Shown here: in pieces, positions 6,901-7,851 of the stretch
How the letters are laid out: every line of letters starts with the position of its first letter
How positions within the stretch are numbered: position 1 is the stretch's first letter
Assembly (NCBI GenBank): GCA_937907405.1
Contig: CALCIC010001053.1
Span: forward strand, 1 to 7,851
DNA from: an uncultured Isosphaeraceae bacterium
GTDB lineage: Bacteria > Planctomycetota > Planctomycetia > Isosphaerales > Isosphaeraceae
Reading direction: 5' to 3'
DNA: 7,851 nucleotides
Notes under the pieces: model-generated
The model's database searches: none
What the model saw: the letters and a program-made list of their open reading frames with translations, nothing else
What the model was told of the DNA's origin: nothing
Made by a program: the position numbers and the translations under genes

Positions 6901-7812
6901 GAGGGCGCGACCTCCAGCGCCGCGGCGGCCATGGCGTTCTGGCCGGGGCCCTTGTAGTAGACGATCGCCAGCTTCTTCTCGGCGTTGGACTTCGACCGGA
7001 GAGCCAGCCTCTTCTCGACGCGCGAGGCGAACGTTTCGACCCGATCGGGGATCGCGCCGGGGACGTTCAGCCCGCGCTCGTCGGGGAAGAGGGCCCCGAC
7101 TGCGAAGGGCTCGGCGCCGCCGTCCAGTTCCGGCATGACCACGTTCTGACTCAGGAGCCCCCCCTCCATCCCCTTCTGCGAGCCGAGCCACGAGTCGTAT
7201 TCCTCCTGCACCGTCAGCGGGCAGAGGAGCGGCACGCCGCTCTCCCTGAGGTACGCGATCGCCTCGTCGACCTTCCCCGGCGCGAGCCGCCCGTGCGGGA
7301 CGTAGACCACGAGGTCGGGCCCGATCTCGCGGACGAAGTCGAGCCGCTTGAGGAAGCCGGCGATCGGGTAGACGTTGAGCCCGCGCTTCTCCAGCGCGTC
7401 CACCAGGGCCCCCATCGAGCCGAGGTTCGGGTTGCGCGGGCCGAAGATGGAGGTGAGCAGCGCCACCTTCGGCCGGCCCGGTCGGAATCGGCCATTCGAC
7501 TCGTAGAACGCCTGGTAATCGTCGACCGTCCCGAAGAAGCGGCCGCCCAGGTGGAAGAGCGCGTCCGACGGGATCACTTCGGGCTCGTCCGGTTCGGGGG
7601 CGAAGACGGCCTTGCCGTCGAGATTCCTCCGGGCGTAGCGGAACAGCGACGCCAGGTTCTTGCGGCCGCCGTTCTCGAAGTAGGCGGAGACCCGCTTGAG
7701 GTCGTCGCCGGCGAGGTCGGTCATGTCGCTGGCCGCGTTCGTCGCGCCGTGGACGTAGACGCGGGCGCCCGCGGCGATCGCCCGCCGTACCGTCGCCTGC
7801 TGGTGTTCGTCA
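3984..7812 (-). CDS. CobN-family metallochelatase large subunit, membrane-anchored HmuS-like type, N-terminus missing
   Basis: About 1275 genuine residues of a CobN/BchH-superfamily protein. The family handles metal in tetrapyrroles: CobN inserts cobalt in B12 synthesis, BchH inserts magnesium, and HmuS-type members are reported to remove iron from heme. Landmarks in order: PKVALLTSIFGPRNPNLGSM, the N-terminal family block; HFGTHGSLEF (6434-6405), the counterpart of the HxGKHGxLEW core motif; NNIGEAVIAKRRS (6317-6279); MWGGEFINTQGVDLA; ELGRPRVDVVVQTSGQLRD; HSRSSNV (4820-4800) then FMGGLNNAI; and NPKYIRDL. The C-terminus is a roughly 20-residue hydrophobic helix ending FLKRRR (3987-4058). By the positive-inside rule this places the bulk of the protein outside the cytoplasm, as in periplasmic HmuS-like proteins and unlike soluble CobN. 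A signal peptide cannot be checked because the 5' end is lost, probably 100-200 residues. The open reading frame continues to a GTG at 7844 only because it reads through adapter sequence. Alternative: a cobaltochelatase for B12 synthesis; no cob genes are in view. Confidence 0.93.
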
Positions 7813-7851
7813 ATCGGAAGAGCACACGTCTGAACTCCAGTCACCTTGTAA
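7813..7851. other. Illumina TruSeq adapter contamination at contig end
   Basis: From ATCGGAAGAGC (7813-7823) to CCAGTCAC (ending 7844) the sequence matches the TruSeq indexed adapter. It is followed by CTTGTA (7845-7850), which is the known index 12 sequence, and the next adapter base. Read on the minus strand this gives the peptide MTGVQTCALPI, a familiar artefact in protein databases. The 39 bases are not part of the organism. The two bases before it (7811-7812) are uncertain. Confidence 0.98.

Overview
The window looks like the end of a contig from a high-GC planctomycete, probably of the Isosphaera/Singulisphaera/Gemmata type. The evidence is a DUF1559 pseudopilin-like protein, a PEP-CTERM surface protein, an ECF sigma factor, and strong G/C preference at third codon positions. 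All six genes I can support lie on the minus strand, so the window is transcribed from right to left. The taxonomic call is inference from protein families; no rRNA or other marker gene is present.

Layout in transcription order. Bases 7813-7851 are not genomic: they match the Illumina TruSeq indexed adapter, including a CTTGTA index, left on the contig end. A CobN-family metallochelatase large subunit (7812 to 3984) runs off that end. It lacks its N-terminus and carries a C-terminal membrane anchor. Its sequence resembles the HmuS-like branch of the family more than the soluble aerobic cobaltochelatase. After a 237-base gap with a plausible promoter and a perfect inverted repeat comes a small Cys/His-containing exported protein (3746 to 3387), with a hairpin right after its stop codon.

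Next is a probable three-gene unit: an ECF sigma factor (3131 to 2589), a DUF1559 pseudopilin-like protein (2543 to 1428) and a small lipoprotein (1438 to 971). The last two overlap by 11 bases. After a 120-base gap with several small dyads comes a secreted PEP-CTERM protein with a choice-of-anchor M type domain (850 to 74). It is followed by a strong GC hairpin that probably ends transcription.

How the parts may fit together. The chelatase-like protein and the small Cys/His protein suggest metal or metalloporphyrin handling at the cell envelope. The remaining genes encode regulatory and surface-exposed products. In Actinobacteria, domains like that of the PEP-CTERM protein occur with metal-type ABC transporters, so a shared envelope metal or heme role for the whole window is possible. 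The sequence does not prove it: the chelatase/small-protein block and the sigma/pseudopilin/lipoprotein/PEP-CTERM block may be independent neighbours.
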